Positions 24,561 through 31,825 of a stretch of 64,000 bases of DNA are shown here, piece after piece. The notes beneath the pieces are model-generated. The model worked only from the letters and a program-made list of their open reading frames with translations. It was not told where the DNA came from and made no database searches. Position 1 is the first letter of the stretch; each line of letters begins with the position of its first letter. The DNA comes from SHYR01 sp036013055 (GTDB taxonomy: Bacteria; Chloroflexota; Dehalococcoidia; UBA2979), in assembly GCA_036013055.1 (NCBI GenBank), contig DASCQM010000006.1, forward strand, positions 248,001-312,000, given 5' to 3'. A program made the translations under genes and the position numbers.

Positions 24561-25337
24561 CTAGGAGAGCAGAACGTGGCGATCCACGCGCTCAATGTTC
24601 GTCGCCAACCCCGTGTGGTCGTCGATCTCGACGAGAACCGAGTAGAGCACCGCGCCGTCTCCGTCGGCGACCGGCAGCCGGGTGGGCATGCCGGTGACGA
24701 ATCGATGCAGCACGGATCCGACGTCGTCACCGATCACTGAGTCGAGGACGCCGACCATGCCAAGGTCGGTCACGAACGCCGTGCCGCCTGGCAGCACGCG
24801 CGCGTCGGCGGTCGGGACATGGGTGTGCGTTCCGACGACCGCAGCGACGCGGCCATCGACGTGCCAACCGAGCGCCTGCTTCTCGCTGGTCGCCTCGGCG
24901 TGGAAGTCGACGACGACGATCGCATCGTCGTCGAGCCCGTCGATCAGCCGGTCGATCATCCGGAACGGATCGTCCATCGGCGTTGGCATGAAGACTCGCC
25001 CCATCAGGTTGATCACCCTGAGACGGCCGACCGTGATCACCCCGCGGCCCGGCGTCCCGGGCGGGTAGTTTGCCGGTCGCAGGATCGGCAGATCGCCATC
25101 GAGCGTGGGCGCGAAGTCGCGCACGGCGAAGATGTGATTGCCAGACGTGATTACGTCGACGCCCGCGCTCAGCAATTCTCGCGCGGTCTTCTCGGTGAGA
25201 CCTCGGCCCGCAGCGGCGTTCTCGCCATTCAAAACCACGTGGTCGATGCTGAACTCGGCTCGCAGGTCAGGCAGCAGCCGCGTTACGGCTTTCCGGCCCG
25301 GTCGACCGACGACATCGCCGACCATGAGCACGCGCAC
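24561..25337 (-). CDS. ymdB: YmdB-family metallophosphoesterase
   Basis: A 258-residue calcineurin-like phosphoesterase of the TIGR00282/YmdB type. MVGDVVGRPGR, NGENAAAGRGL, SGNHIF, VVDFHAEATSEKQA and VGTHTHVPTAD are the family signatures; in Bacillus the homologue hydrolyses cyclic nucleotides and sits beside rny. Here it also follows rny directly: the rny stop ends at 25340 and this ATG begins at 25337, so they are one unit. Gene order conservation makes the assignment strong. The natural substrate is inferred. Confidence 0.9.
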   Translation of the reverse strand: MRVLMVGDVVGRPGRKAVTRLLPDLRAEFSIDHVVLNGENAAAGRGLTEKTARELLSAGVDVITSGNHIFAVRDFAPTLDGDLPILRPANYPPGTPGRGVITVGRLRVINLMGRVFMPTPMDDPFRMIDRLIDGLDDDAIVVVDFHAEATSEKQALGWHVDGRVAAVVGTHTHVPTADARVLPGGTAFVTDLGMVGVLDSVIGDDVGSVLHRFVTGMPTRLPVADGDGAVLYSVLVEIDDHTGLATNIERVDRHVLLS

Positions 25338-25339
25338 GG

Positions 25340-26872
25340 CTAGTGAGCCACCGCCGATGCGCGGGTCTCTCGCACAACGGTCACCTTGATCTCGCCGGGG
25401 TACTGCATCGTCTCCTCGATCTTGCGCGAGACGTCTCGGGCCAGCCGCATCGCATCGGCGTCATCGACCTGTTCGGGCTGGACGATGATGCGGACCTCGC
25501 GTCCCGCCTGAATCGCGAACGATGAGTCGACGCCGTCGAAGGAGTTGGCGATCGACTCAAGCGCTTCGAGACGCTTGATGTACTGCTCGGACGACTCGCG
25601 ACGCGCGCCCGGGCGGCTGCCCGACATCGCGTCGGCGATGATCACGATCAGTGCCTCGGTGGTCTCCGGACGCACCTCCTCGTGGTGTGCGGCGATGCAG
25701 TGGACGACCTCGCGCGGCACCTGGAAACGGCCCGCGAGCTCGGCACCGATCGCCGCGTGCGTGCCCTCGAGCTCGCGGTCGACTGCCTTTCCGAGGTCGT
25801 GCAACAACCCGCCGACGCGAGCGATCTCGACGTCGGCGCCGATCTCGTGCGCGAGCGCTGCCGCGAGCCACGACGTCTCAAGGCAGTGACGGAGCTGATT
25901 CTGGCCGTACGAGAAGCGGTAGCGTAGGCGGCCCAGCGTCTTCACGATTTCCGGGTGGAGGCCGGCGACCTCCGCATCGACCATCGCTTCCTCACCGGCA
26001 CGCGCGATGTTCTCGTCGATCTCCTTGCGCGCGCGGTCGACAGCCTCCTCGATGCGCGTCGGCTGGATGCGGCCGTCCTGGATCAGGCGAGCGAGCGCGG
26101 TGCGGGCGATTTCACGTCGGACCGGGTCGAAGCCGCTAACCGTCACGACTTCCGGCGTGTCATCGATGATCAGATCGCAGCCGGTAGCGGCCTCGAAGGC
26201 GCGAATGTTGCGCCCCTCGCGACCGATGATGCGGCCTTTGATCTCGTCGGAGGGGATAGGCACGACTGAGACTGTGGTCTCGGCGGTAATCTCAGAAGTC
26301 ATGCGCTGCATGACGGTCGCGAGCACCTTGCGGGCGCGGGTGTCGGATTCAGCGCTGGCGGAGGCTTCCATCGCTCGGATCCGCCGCGCCCGCTCGTCGC
26401 GCAATTCGCTGTCGAGTTCGTCGAGCAGTGAGGTGCGGGCGTCGTCGATAGACATGCCGGCGATCCGCTCGAGTTCTGTGCGCAGCCCCTCACGCTCCTC
26501 GTCGAGATCGTGGCTCACGTCGTCGAGTTGGCCCTGACGATCGCGCAACGACTGTTCGGCGCGCTCCATGTTCTCGGCGCGTCGTTCGAGGGCTTCCTCA
26601 CGCTGCTCTGTGCGGCGCTCGGAGCGGCCGATCTCGCGGCGCTGCCCGCGCAGGTCTTCATCGACCTGCTGGCGGTAGGCGAGGGCTTCCTCCTGACCCT
26701 GCAACTCGACCTCGCGGCGTTTCGCCTGCGCTTCACCGATCAGCGCTTCGCCCTCGCGTTCGGCACGCTGTACGAGTTCATTCGCGAGTACGCGAACGGC
26801 GAGGTAGCCGATCACTGCACCAAGTACGAGCGCGCCCGCACCGGCGAGCGCACTAACAGCAGCGGTATCCAT
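25340..26872 (-). CDS. rny: Ribonuclease Y
   Basis: A 510-residue membrane-anchored endoribonuclease that starts mRNA decay. There is an N-terminal transmembrane helix (residues ~5-30), a long Glu/Arg/Gln-rich coiled coil (~40-180), a KH domain with GRIIGREGRNIRAFE, and an HD domain with RHCLETS and LLHDLGKA, followed by a second AHHEE ligand site. Length and order match the family. An AT-rich stretch around TAACTAATTATTAA on the minus strand (near 26937-26950) is a likely promoter region, so rny, ymdB and the PHP gene may be transcribed apart from recA-recX upstream. Confidence 0.95.
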   Translation of the reverse strand: MDTAAVSALAGAGALVLGAVIGYLAVRVLANELVQRAEREGEALIGEAQAKRREVELQGQEEALAYRQQVDEDLRGQRREIGRSERRTEQREEALERRAENMERAEQSLRDRQGQLDDVSHDLDEEREGLRTELERIAGMSIDDARTSLLDELDSELRDERARRIRAMEASASAESDTRARKVLATVMQRMTSEITAETTVSVVPIPSDEIKGRIIGREGRNIRAFEAATGCDLIIDDTPEVVTVSGFDPVRREIARTALARLIQDGRIQPTRIEEAVDRARKEIDENIARAGEEAMVDAEVAGLHPEIVKTLGRLRYRFSYGQNQLRHCLETSWLAAALAHEIGADVEIARVGGLLHDLGKAVDRELEGTHAAIGAELAGRFQVPREVVHCIAAHHEEVRPETTEALIVIIADAMSGSRPGARRESSEQYIKRLEALESIANSFDGVDSSFAIQAGREVRIIVQPEQVDDADAMRLARDVSRKIEETMQYPGEIKVTVVRETRASAVAH

Positions 26873-27016
26873 GATGTGCTCCGAATCGCGGCCCGCGCCA
26901 GATGGAACGTCAGAAACGTTCGTCGTCGCCAGGGCGTTAATAATTAGTTAAGTCGAACAGACACGACGTCTGCTCGAGCACATCGTATCACTGCTCGAAG
27001 AAGTGCGGCGAGGGAG

Positions 27017-27523
27017 TCAGTCGGCCGCGCTAAGGTCGGATTCGATCGAGGAGAGCGCAGCACTCACCGTCGTCCAGTCGAAGCCACGTCTCTGGAGATG
27101 ACTCGCCAGTCTGCGCGAACGCTGCTCTTCGGAGAGGCGTCGCAGGGCCGGGAGGCGGCGTGTGACGGCATAGCGAGCCGCTTCACCGTCGTCGTGCAGC
27201 GCCAGCGCCGCATCGACGTCGCCTTCGTCGACGCCATTGCGAAGCAACTCGCGACGCAGCGCGGAAGCGGCCATCTGCGTGCAACGGTCCCGTGCGACGT
27301 AGGCGACCGCCCATGCCGCGTCGTCGATGTAGCGCAGCTCGCGCAGGCGGGCGATGGCGTGTTCGACGCTCTCTGCGGGGAACGTCGCAGCGAGACGCTC
27401 ACGGAGATCAGACTCGGTGCGATGACGCCGCGAAACGATTTCCAGTGCGCGCCGCACAGCCTGATGGTGCTGCTCAGCCTCCTCGAAGGGGGCCGAGCCG
27501 GCAGATGGGGCGGTGCTGGTCAT
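27017..27523 (-). CDS. recX: RecX regulatory protein
   Basis: A 168-residue, helix-rich, basic protein with the three-helix repeats of RecX, including RHRTESDLRERL and LRELRYIDDAAWAVAYV. RecX binds RecA filaments and limits recombination. Its ATG overlaps the recA stop by one base (TAATG at 27521-27525), so it is translationally coupled to recA and under the same SOS control. A short inverted repeat follows (CGAGCA/TGCTCG near 26973-26996), without a U-run. Confidence 0.92.
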   Translation of the reverse strand: MTSTAPSAGSAPFEEAEQHHQAVRRALEIVSRRHRTESDLRERLAATFPAESVEHAIARLRELRYIDDAAWAVAYVARDRCTQMAASALRRELLRNGVDEGDVDAALALHDDGEAARYAVTRRLPALRRLSEEQRSRRLASHLQRRGFDWTTVSAALSSIESDLSAAD

Positions 27524-28674
27524 TAGACGTCGATCGGGAGGGTGGCGTCGGCCTCAGCCCCAGCCTCGGCCTCAGCCGCTGCCTTTCGCTTCTTGCTCTT
27601 CGCCGGGGTCTCCTCGGAGGACGCCTTGGACGCCTTGTCGTCGGATACGGGGGCGTTTGGATCGACATCGATGCCGGTCTCGATGCGAACGAGAGACTCG
27701 ATCTCCGCTGAGAGCTCGGGGTTCTCGCGCAGGTGCTGAGCACAGGCCTGGCGACCCTGGCCGAGGCGGAGGTCACCGTACGAGTAGAAGGAGCCCATCT
27801 TCTTCACGATGTCATGCTCGACGGCGAGGTCGAGGATGTCGCCGTGCACGTTGATGCCGTGGTGCTCGGTGGTGAAGAGAATGTCGAATTCGGCCTGCCG
27901 GAACGGAGCGGCGACCTTGTTCTTCACGACCTTGCAGCGGACGCGGTTGCCGATGAAGTTCGTGCCCTGCTTCAGCGATTCAATACGACGAATGTCGATG
28001 CGGACCGATGAGTAGAACTTCAGTGCGCGACCGCCCGGCGTGACTTCCGGGTTGCCGAAAACGACGCCGATCTTCTCGCGAAGCTGGTTGATGAAGATCA
28101 ACGCGGTGTTGGAGCGCGCGACCGCGGATGTGAGTTTGCGCAACGCCTGCGACATCAGCCGTGCCTGCAGGCCGGGCAGCGAGTCGCCCATGTCACCCTC
28201 GATCTCCGCACGTGGGACGAGGGCGGCGACGGAGTCGATAACCACGGCGTCGAGTGAGTTGGAGCGAATCAGCGCCTCACAGATCTCAAGCGCTTGTTCG
28301 CCGGTGTCGGGCTGCGAGATCAGCAACTCGTTGACGTCGATGCCACAGGCAGCCGCGTACTCAGGGTCGAGTGCGTGCTCGACATCGATGTAGGCAGCGA
28401 GGCCGTTGTTGGCCTGCGCCTCCGCGATGATGTGCTGCGCGAGCGTGGATTTGCCGGCCGATTCCGGCCCGAAGATCTCGGTGATGCGACCGCGAGGGAT
28501 GCCGCCGATACCGAGCGCGATATCGAGCGAGAGGGCGCCGGTCGGGATTGATGAGACGTTCAGAGACGCGTCGGTGTCCCCGAGGCGCATGATCGCGCCC
28601 TTGCCGTAGTCCTTTGTGATCTGATCGAGTGCCTGGGTCAGTTCTTCCCGGCGCTTTGCTTCCGCGTCAGCCAT
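27523..28674 (-). CDS. recA: Recombinase RecA
   Basis: A 383-residue RecA. Walker A GPESAGKST, Walker B LDAVVIDSVAAL, the NQLREKIGV loop-2 region and GGRALKFYSSVR are all intact. The C-terminus is extended by a Lys/Ala/Glu-rich tail (KASSEETPAKSKKRKAA), a common regulatory tail. RecA forms filaments on single-stranded DNA and promotes strand exchange and LexA self-cleavage. A clear promoter with an embedded LexA-like box lies 38 bases upstream of the ATG. recX follows immediately. Confidence 0.98.
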   Translation of the reverse strand: MADAEAKRREELTQALDQITKDYGKGAIMRLGDTDASLNVSSIPTGALSLDIALGIGGIPRGRITEIFGPESAGKSTLAQHIIAEAQANNGLAAYIDVEHALDPEYAAACGIDVNELLISQPDTGEQALEICEALIRSNSLDAVVIDSVAALVPRAEIEGDMGDSLPGLQARLMSQALRKLTSAVARSNTALIFINQLREKIGVVFGNPEVTPGGRALKFYSSVRIDIRRIESLKQGTNFIGNRVRCKVVKNKVAAPFRQAEFDILFTTEHHGINVHGDILDLAVEHDIVKKMGSFYSYGDLRLGQGRQACAQHLRENPELSAEIESLVRIETGIDVDPNAPVSDDKASKASSEETPAKSKKRKAAAEAEAGAEADATLPIDV

Positions 28675-28712
28675 GTCAGTCGCTCTCGTTACCCCGCCTG
28701 AGGTCAGAACGA

Positions 28713-28741
28713 ACAGTAGAACACCCGTTCGCTTTCGTCAA
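28713..28741 (-). promoter_or_regulatory. recA promoter with LexA (SOS) box
   Basis: On the minus strand: TTGACG (28741-28736), 17 bases, TACTGT (28718-28713). The spacer ends in CGAACGGGTGTTC; GAAC-GGGT-GTTC occupies 28719-28730, directly abutting the -10. It fits the Gram-positive LexA consensus CGAACRNRYGTTYC. Bound LexA would block RNA polymerase. A further half site (GTTC) follows. The TGA of the frame-restored GNAT gene lies inside the -35 hexamer. Confidence 0.85.
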
Positions 28742-28796
28742 GAGCCCCCGAGGGCAGGCGCGGGTGCGCCGTGCTGGTCATAGAACTCTTCGATGG

Positions 28797-29318
28797 TCAT
28801 GCCGAGCAGGACGTGTCGTGGAACTCGCCAGCGGTGTAGCCGGCACGTCGACGTCGGCCTTCCTCAATGAAGCCCATCTGCTGAAGCAGCTGCAACGAAG
28901 GATTATTGAAGGCGTAGACGGTCGAGTTGACCTTCTGATACCGCAACTCCTCGAAGTAGTAGCGGACCAGAATGCGAATCGCCTCAGCGGCATAGCCGTG
29001 GCGTCGGTGCTCGTGAAAGATGCCGAGACTGAACTCGAACGTGCCCGCGAGGCGCTCGCAGTGATGCGCGCTGATGCTGCCGACGAGTTCGTTGTTCATG
29101 TCGATGATGGCGAGCGTGCGGTCATCGCTCTCCGGCGTCGCCTCAGCCCACTGCGTCATGCGCGTGCGCGCTTGCTCTTCGGAGTTCGGCGCCTGCACGC
29201 GGTCGTCGTAGAGGCGGGCATCCTCGGTGAACTGGACGCCGTCACGTCGGAAGCTCGGCCAGTCCTCGGGCTCGATCGCCCGCAGACGTACGCGCTCGCC
29301 CTGCCAGATGTTCGCCAT
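28797..29318 (-). CDS. GNAT-family N-acetyltransferase, C-terminus frameshifted
   Basis: A ~174-residue GNAT with the usual order: MANIWQGERVRLRAIEPEDW start, FSLGIFHEHRRHGYAAEAI acetyl-CoA loop (R/H-x-x-G-Y-A), and the FNNPSLQLLQQMGF helix. It probably acetylates a ribosomal protein or small molecule, as RimJ/RimL relatives do. The frame ends at TSCSA, TGA at 28797-28799, yet the next frame continues the expected family ending (VLLGMTIEEFYDQHGA) to a TGA at 28738-28740. One missing base near 28808 explains this. The ATG at 29318 is chosen because the family begins there; 29339 is an alternative. A -10-like TACACT lies just upstream. Confidence 0.75.
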   Translation of the reverse strand: MANIWQGERVRLRAIEPEDWPSFRRDGVQFTEDARLYDDRVQAPNSEEQARTRMTQWAEATPESDDRTLAIIDMNNELVGSISAHHCERLAGTFEFSLGIFHEHRRHGYAAEAIRILVRYYFEELRYQKVNSTVYAFNNPSLQLLQQMGFIEEGRRRRAGYTAGEFHDTSCSA

Positions 29319-29372
29319 AATGCATCGAGTGTATGCCACACCGCTCGTGTTCGTGGAGGGGAGGGAGGCGCC

Positions 29373-29669
29373 ATGGGTGCTCGCGTCACAGTTCGGCTCA
29401 GCCCGCGAGCCTCTCGCGATCAGGTGGTTGGGTTCGAGGCGGCTGCCGACGGCAAGAGCGAGGTGCTGCGCGTGCGCGTTACCGCGCCACCCGTCGACGG
29501 TCGCGCGAACACGGCGCTGACGAGACTGCTAGCGAAACGCCTCGGCGTCGCACGCGGAGCGGTCGAGATCGTGTCGGGGCAGTCGTCGCGGCAGAAGGTA
29601 GTGGCCGTCGAGGGGCTCGCGTTGGACGAGGTGCGGCGGCGCCTTCACGTTGGAGCGCCCCGCGCCTGA
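29373..29669 (+). CDS. yggU: DUF167/YggU family protein
   Basis: A 98-residue DUF167 protein: VTVRLSPRASRDQVVGF, VRVTAPPVDGRANTALTRLLAKRL and SGQSSRQKVV are diagnostic. The family has a small alpha/beta fold and no agreed function; it often neighbours yggS, proC and yggT, as it does here. GGAGGGAGGCGCC precedes the ATG. It is on the plus strand, divergent from the GNAT gene and convergent with yggT, five bases apart. Confidence 0.9.
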   Translation: MGARVTVRLSPRASRDQVVGFEAAADGKSEVLRVRVTAPPVDGRANTALTRLLAKRLGVARGAVEIVSGQSSRQKVVAVEGLALDEVRRRLHVGAPRA

Positions 29670-29674
29670 GCGGA

Positions 29675-29926
29675 TCAGACGCTGGCGGAGAGCTGGCTGG
29701 AGATGATCGAGAGCAGCACGATCGCGACCATCGGTGAGATATCAATCATGCCGATCATGGGGATCACCCGGCGTAGCGGTTCGAGTACCGGCTCGGTGAT
29801 CGCGTCGAGCGTGCGGACGATCGGTCCGTCGCGGTCGATCGGGAACCAAGTGATGATCGCTCGCGCGAAGATCGCGAAGACGAGCACATTGAGCAGGATC
29901 GCGATCAATTCAACTATTGACGTCAT
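29675..29926 (-). CDS. yggT: YggT family membrane protein
   Basis: An 83-residue membrane protein of the YggT/YlmG family, with two hydrophobic segments (IVELIAILLNVLVFAIFARAI and MVAIVLLSIISSQLS) and the family loop WFPIDRDGPIVRTLDAITEPVLEPLRR. Homologues affect osmotic stress tolerance, cell division or photosystem assembly. Its ATG overlaps the proC stop by four bases. The order yggS-proC-yggT is widely conserved. Confidence 0.9.
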   Translation of the reverse strand: MTSIVELIAILLNVLVFAIFARAIITWFPIDRDGPIVRTLDAITEPVLEPLRRVIPMIGMIDISPMVAIVLLSIISSQLSASV

Positions 29927-30732
29927 GAGCCACCCTCTGCCAGTTCCTTCGCGCGATCGAACGCCGCTTCGATCGCGTCATCAAACATCGTACGCAATCC
30001 GGCGGCTTCCAGTCTGGCCAGCGCCGCTTCCGTCGTACCGCCCTTCGATGTCACGGCCTCCCGCAACTCTGCCGGCGACGTGCCGGATTCGATGGCGTAG
30101 CGGGCCGCACCCGAGAGCGTGGCGAGCACCAGCGCGGTGGCGTCTGCCTGCGGCATGCCAAGTCGCACCGCTGAGTCGATCATCGCCTCCATGACGATGT
30201 ACGCGTAGGCGGGGCCGGAGCCGTGCACGGCGGTCGAGAGGTCGACGCTCTCGTCGTCGAAGACTTCGATTGCGGTGATCGCGACGGCGTCGAGCACCGC
30301 GACGACGTGGGCGCGCTGCGCCGGTGTGACGGGGGCGGCGACGTAGTACGTCGCTGCGCCGGCACCGATCGTGGCCGGCAGATTCGGCATCACCCGCACG
30401 CATGCCGCGTGACCGGTGTGCTCCGCGATGTCCGCGAGCGCGATCCCGGCTGCGATCGAGACGACGACCGCCTGTGCCGGGATTTTCCCGGCCAGCGCCT
30501 CGGCCATCGTGGGGAAGTCCTGCGGCTTCACCGCGAGCAGGATCAGGTCGGCCTCGCTGGCCGCGGCTGCTGAGTCGTCCGTGACGTGTACGCCGTGCTC
30601 GGCCAGCACGTCGCGACGTTCCGCGAAGACCTCGGCGACGGTGACCTGGTCAGGTGTCGCGACGCCAGCGCGGAGCACGCCGCGCAGAAATGCCTCACCC
30701 ATGAAGCCGCCGCCGACGATGCCGATGCGCAT
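29923..30732 (-). CDS. proC: Pyrroline-5-carboxylate reductase
   Basis: A 269-residue enzyme that reduces 1-pyrroline-5-carboxylate to proline with NAD(P)H. The Rossmann motif GIVGGGFMGEAFLRG is at the N-terminus, VKPQDF marks the fourth strand, and the C-terminal helical domain carries HGSGPAYAY and TSKGGTTEAAL, both diagnostic. The start at 30732 overlaps the yggS stop by one base (TAATG). An open frame reaching back to 31170 is the antisense shadow of yggS. Confidence 0.95.
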   Translation of the reverse strand: MRIGIVGGGFMGEAFLRGVLRAGVATPDQVTVAEVFAERRDVLAEHGVHVTDDSAAAASEADLILLAVKPQDFPTMAEALAGKIPAQAVVVSIAAGIALADIAEHTGHAACVRVMPNLPATIGAGAATYYVAAPVTPAQRAHVVAVLDAVAITAIEVFDDESVDLSTAVHGSGPAYAYIVMEAMIDSAVRLGMPQADATALVLATLSGAARYAIESGTSPAELREAVTSKGGTTEAALARLEAAGLRTMFDDAIEAAFDRAKELAEGGS

Positions 30733-31409
30733 TACTCGCGTCGATCTCCGAAGATCGCGCGCCCGACTCGTACCACGGTCGCGCCTTCCTCGACGGCGAC
30801 CGTGTAGTCGTCTGTCATGCCCATCGAGAGCGCGGAGAAGCTGTGGGCGCCGGCGAGCTCGCGCAGGCGCGCAAAGATCGGGCGCGTCAGCTCGGGGTCG
30901 TCGACAACCGGTGCGACGGTCATCAGTCCGCTCACGATCACGCGCGACGACTTCGCCGCCGCGCGCAGCAGCGCCGGGAGTTCGTCGGGGTGGATACCTT
31001 GCTTCGATTCCTCTCCGCTGACGTTGACCTCGACGTAGCAGATGATCGGGTGCGAGGCGTGGCGGTCGATCTCTGCGATCAGGCGCTCCGAGTCGAGCGA
31101 GTGCAGGCGATTGACGTGCGCGACGACCTGACGCACCTTGTTGCGCTGCAGATGGCCGATGAAGTGCCACTGGGGCTTGATCCCGGCCTCGTTCGCGGCT
31201 TCCGCTTTCGGCACGAACTCCTGCGCGCGGTTCTCGCCGATCGCGACCAGTCCGGCGTCGAATGCCTCGCGTACGACCTCGATCGGATGGGTCTTGGTGA
31301 CGCCAACCAGCGTGACATCAGCGGGGTCGCGGTCGGCGCGTTCGCATGCAAGCGCGATCTCGGCGCGGACGGCAGCCAGTCGTTCGGCGATTGTGGTCGC
31401 GGTCGTCAT
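30732..31409 (-). CDS. yggS: YggS family pyridoxal-phosphate homeostasis protein
   Basis: A 225-residue PLP-binding TIM-barrel protein. VGVTKTHP carries the Schiff-base Lys; IGENRAQEF, WHFIGHLQRNK and LSMGMTDDY are family signatures. It buffers pyridoxal phosphate and protects amino-acid metabolism. A TACCCT hexamer ends six bases before the ATG and no Shine-Dalgarno sequence is present, so the mRNA is probably leaderless and starts this yggS-proC-yggT operon. Confidence 0.95.
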   Translation of the reverse strand: MTTATTIAERLAAVRAEIALACERADRDPADVTLVGVTKTHPIEVVREAFDAGLVAIGENRAQEFVPKAEAANEAGIKPQWHFIGHLQRNKVRQVVAHVNRLHSLDSERLIAEIDRHASHPIICYVEVNVSGEESKQGIHPDELPALLRAAAKSSRVIVSGLMTVAPVVDDPELTRPIFARLRELAGAHSFSALSMGMTDDYTVAVEEGATVVRVGRAIFGDRRE

Positions 31410-31415
31410 GCGTCG

Positions 31416-31421
31416 AGGGTA
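31416..31421 (-). promoter_or_regulatory. -10 hexamer of leaderless yggS transcript
   Basis: TACCCT on the minus strand, separated from the ATG (31409) by exactly six bases (CGACGC). The pattern is the same as for five other genes here. No clear -35 is visible 17 bases further upstream. Confidence 0.5.
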
Positions 31422-31466
31422 CGGCGCGTCATGGTCCGCCCGCCAGCGATCGAGGCTGCGGCCACC

Positions 31467-31757
31467 TCAGTCCTGCGGGGGACCGCCGCGCGCCTCTTCC
31501 TCGAGTTCGCGTTGGATGCGCTTGTCGCGACGAGAGAGCAGCACGAGGCCGATCGCGATCGGAACGAGCGGGATCACCGCCAGCCAGGGTCTCCCGCTCG
31601 TGAGCAGGAAGATCGCCGTCATCACCAGGCCAAGCACGGTGCTGATCAGGATCACCGGCGGCAGCAGCACCTCGAAGGCGGCGCGCGTCAGCATCCAGAA
31701 CTCGCCACAGCCGCCCGGTGCGTCGCGTGAGTGGAACTCGGGCTCGTATCCGCGCAT
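31467..31757 (-). CDS. Small two-transmembrane protein (96 aa)
   Basis: I do not recognise this family. It has a short N-terminus with two Cys/His-containing turns (FHSRDAPGGCGEF), two hydrophobic segments (PPVILISTVLGLVMTAIFLL and WLAVIPLVPIAIGLVLL) and a charged cytoplasmic tail (RRDKRIQRELEEEARGG). The gene has a -10 hexamer six bases before its ATG, so it is probably transcribed separately from nrdJ upstream. It lies between nrdJ and yggS. Confidence 0.65.
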   Translation of the reverse strand: MRGYEPEFHSRDAPGGCGEFWMLTRAAFEVLLPPVILISTVLGLVMTAIFLLTSGRPWLAVIPLVPIAIGLVLLSRRDKRIQRELEEEARGGPPQD

Positions 31758-31763
31758 CGGTTC

Positions 31764-31769
31764 AGTGTA
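31764..31769 (-). promoter_or_regulatory. -10 hexamer of leaderless small membrane gene
   Basis: TACACT on the minus strand, six bases (GAACCG) before the ATG at 31757. Same geometry as yggS, selB and priA. Confidence 0.5.
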
Positions 31770-31825
31770 GCGCCGCTACCGAGCGATGCTCGCGGCATCG
31801 AGCGCCGGAGGCCGTCCGAGGGCCG

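Noticed and set aside
26973..26996. Inverted repeat downstream of recX as a terminator
   Set aside because: The stem is six base pairs (CGAGCA/TGCTCG) and no T-run follows; it may be weakly functional but is unsupported.
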